Part shown: positions 62,286 through 64,000 of the stretch, in pieces
Position numbering within the stretch: position 1 is the stretch's first letter
Layout: every line of letters begins with the position of its first letter
Assembly: GCF_026627425.1 (NCBI RefSeq)
Contig: NZ_JAPNLH010000005.1
Coordinates: 1 to 64,000 of the forward strand
DNA from: Arthrobacter endolithicus
GTDB taxonomy: Bacteria; Actinomycetota; Actinomycetes; Actinomycetales; Micrococcaceae
DNA: 64,000 bases
Direction: 5' to 3'
The notes under the pieces: generated by a model
Database searches by the model: none
The model's input: only the letters and a program-made list of their open reading frames with translations
Told to the model about the DNA's origin: nothing
Made by a program: the position numbers and the translations under genes

Positions 62286-63455
62286 TCACTCTGCGGGCCC
62301 TTCGTTGAGGTAGACCCGCGGTACGCGCGGACCAACCCGGGTCACGATTTCATAGTTAATCGTGCCCGCAGCGGCAGCCCACTGCTCCGCGGTGGGGCCA
62401 CCGTCGTCGCCCGTTCCGAACAGTTCCGCCTCCGCACCCAACACCGGTGGTCCACCCACAACCGCCGCCTCGGCCCCCAGATCCACCACCATCTGGTCCA
62501 TCGCGATCCGGCCGACCACCGGGTAGGTCGTGCCGTTGATCCGCACCGGGCCACCGGTGGCAATGCGGGGAACACCATCGCCGTAGCCCAGCGGAATCAG
62601 GGCCAGCGTGCTGGGACCTTCTGTGACGTAGTTCAGTCCGTAGGAGACGCCCTGGCCGGCCGGCACGTCCTTACGGGAGGCCACCAGTGCCTTGAGCGTC
62701 ATTGCCGGCCGCAGCCCAAGCTGGGCCGAGGTCTGGTTTTCAAACGGGGAGAGCCCGTAGATACCCAGCCCGGCCCGGGCCAGATCGAAGTGCGCATCCG
62801 GACGGGAAAGAATCGCCGGGGTATTGGCCACGTGCCTGACCTCGAGGTCGGCGCCGGCGTCCTCGGCCACGGCTACGGCTTCACGGAACCGCTGCAGCTG
62901 CTCATCGTTTTCCGGACGCTCGGGTTCATCGGCAACGGCAAAATGACTGAAGACGCCGACTACACGCAACAGTCCCTGGTCCTGGTAGTCCATCGCTTCC
63001 GAGACCACGGCATCCCAAAGCGCCGCGGTGCTCCCGTTCCGGCCCAGGCCGGTGTCTATCTTCAAATGGACCCGGGCCGGCCGCTGACGTTCACGTGCCG
63101 CGGCAACAATATACTCCAGTTCCCAGCCCGAGCAGCCGATGTCGATTCCCGCCTCCAATGCGCCGGAAAAATCGCTGGAGGGCGTATGCAGCCACGCCAG
63201 GACCGGGACGCCGATTCCGGCCCGCCGCAACGCGAGAGCCTCGGAAATATGCGCCACACCCAACCAGTGCGCGCCCGCTTCCACAGCGGCCTTCGCCACC
63301 GGAATCATGCCATGGCCGTAGGCATTGGCTTTGACCACGGCCATCAACCTGGCCGGTGAGATGACGGCGGAGAGTTGGCGGACATTGTGCCGGATGGCGT
63401 CGAGATCGATCTCGGCCCGGCGTTCAGGAAGAACATGCTGCTCGGATAAAGTCAC
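62286..63455 (-). CDS. alr: Alanine racemase
   Basis: A 389-residue PLP enzyme making D-alanine for peptidoglycan. AEIDLDAIRHNVRQL start; MAVVKANAYGHGMIPVA holds the PLP Lys; HLKIDTGLGRNG and the catalytic Tyr region GVSYGLNYV follow; MDQMVVDLG is the C-terminal signature. First gene of the t6A unit; divergent from mshA. Confidence 0.97.
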   Translation of the reverse strand: MTLSEQHVLPERRAEIDLDAIRHNVRQLSAVISPARLMAVVKANAYGHGMIPVAKAAVEAGAHWLGVAHISEALALRRAGIGVPVLAWLHTPSSDFSGALEAGIDIGCSGWELEYIVAAARERQRPARVHLKIDTGLGRNGSTAALWDAVVSEAMDYQDQGLLRVVGVFSHFAVADEPERPENDEQLQRFREAVAVAEDAGADLEVRHVANTPAILSRPDAHFDLARAGLGIYGLSPFENQTSAQLGLRPAMTLKALVASRKDVPAGQGVSYGLNYVTEGPSTLALIPLGYGDGVPRIATGGPVRINGTTYPVVGRIAMDQMVVDLGAEAAVVGGPPVLGAEAELFGTGDDGGPTAEQWAAAAGTINYEIVTRVGPRVPRVYLNEGPAE

Positions 63456-63589
63456 CTACCCATTTTAGGCCTTCTCGCCCGGCCGGACTTTTACGGGAGT
63501 GGAAGTCCGCGTGGAACATTGCACCTGGGTAATGGGAGAATTTGAATGGCACGGCCGTCGTGGCGGCGCCGTGGGACGAAGGAGAGCAG

Positions 63590-64000
63590 TTGCATAACAC
63601 CCGGCGCGTCGCAATGCTTTCGCTGCACACCTCACCGCTGGAACAACCCGGGAGCGGGGACGCGGGCGGGATGAACGTCTATGTACGCCAGCTCGCGCTG
63701 GAGTTGGCTGCAGCCGGCGTCGAGGTTGAAATCTTCACCCGCAGCACCGCCAGCACGGAGCCAGCAACGACGCAGATGGCTGCCGGCGTCCTGGTGCGGC
63801 ATGTGCGGGCCGGCCCAGTGGGCCCCGTTGCCAAAGAGGAACTACCTCAGCTCATCGCGGATCTTACGGCCGCCATTACGGCCGCCGGCCCAACGGGGAA
63901 CGGCTTTGAGGCCGGGTACTTCGACCTGCTGCACTCGCATTACTGGGTGTCCGGTATGACGGGGCTGGCGCTGGCCCGGGAATGGAAGCTGCCGCTGGTC
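63590..64000 (+). CDS. mshA: MshA-type glycosyltransferase (mycothiol synthesis), 3' end outside window
   Basis: The first 137 codons of a GT4 enzyme that joins UDP-GlcNAc to inositol-3-phosphate in mycothiol synthesis. VAMLSLHTSPLEQPGSGDAG, then GMNVYVRQLALELAAAGVEV and DLLHSHYWVSGMTGLALA are the typical N-terminal blocks. TTG 63590 was chosen: AAGGAG stands five bases upstream and the family homology starts within eight residues. Truncated by the window edge. Confidence 0.9.
   Translation, partial: MHNTRRVAMLSLHTSPLEQPGSGDAGGMNVYVRQLALELAAAGVEVEIFTRSTASTEPATTQMAAGVLVRHVRAGPVGPVAKEELPQLIADLTAAITAAGPTGNGFEAGYFDLLHSHYWVSGMTGLALAREWKLPLV

Overview
The window looks like a chromosomal segment of a high-GC Gram-positive actinobacterium of the Micrococcaceae, most like Arthrobacter and its relatives. 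The evidence is GC-rich coding sequence, frequent GTG/TTG starts, mycothiol chemistry (an mshA-like gene and a mycothiol-dependent maleylpyruvate isomerase-type protein), a guaB3 gene beside guaB, a SepX/GlpR-type divisome protein, a Ruc-type FmdB zinc-ribbon chaperone and CIRCE operators. Genus-level assignment is inference.

Region by region. 1-4.7 kb is a gene graveyard: broken IS630, IS3 and IS30 transposases, two tyrosine-recombinase remnants, an excisionase-like fragment and a decayed piece of class II fructose-bisphosphate aldolase, with one intact HAD phosphatase among them. It stops at a tRNA-Ala(CGC) gene, a usual integration target. 5-10 kb carries an SDR protein, sepX-rimJ-galU (without the glp/moeA-like gene expected between rimJ and galU), 5-formyl-THF cyclo-ligase and a ruc/fmdB gene behind a CIRCE-like operator. 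10-12.2 kb has two coupled subtilisin-inhibitor-like genes and a SAF-domain membrane protein. 12.2-16.6 kb is one giant DUF4011-like / SF1-helicase / PD-(D/E)XK protein with eroded ATPase motifs.

16.8-29.2 kb holds guaA, DUF3817, SURF1, a heterodimeric ABC exporter whose halves have lost complementary ATPase motifs, an orphan PTS EIIA, glpD, guaB3 and guaB (separated by a hairpin and a 56-bp tandem repeat). 29.3-34.6 kb has two tandem OafA-type acyltransferases with SGNH domains and a DUF389 protein. 34.7-36.9 kb is groES-groEL under two CIRCE operators with a hairpin between the genes. 37-41.6 kb has an ABC-2 exporter pair, a THUMP-like methyltransferase, a lipoprotein and a mycothiol-type protein.

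41.6-49.2 kb is a close-packed set probably for an envelope glycan or glycolipid: GT2, DUF2064, SAM methyltransferase, a YedY-like molybdo-oxidoreductase fused to a cytochrome b, a GT87-type mannosyltransferase, MTA phosphorylase and an NAD-dependent epimerase. 49.2-57.0 kb is bounded by the intact epimerase on one side and a decayed copy of its 3' end on the other, and carries a CitAB/DpiBA-type two-component system, a TctC binding protein without tctA/tctB, and a GluABCD glutamate uptake operon. This looks like an inserted or duplicated block. 57-64 kb returns to housekeeping: a shikimate-dehydrogenase-type gene, a YbdK-type carboxylate-amine ligase, a long perfect hairpin, the t6A operon alr-tsaE-tsaB-rimI-tsaD and the start of mshA, cut by the window end.
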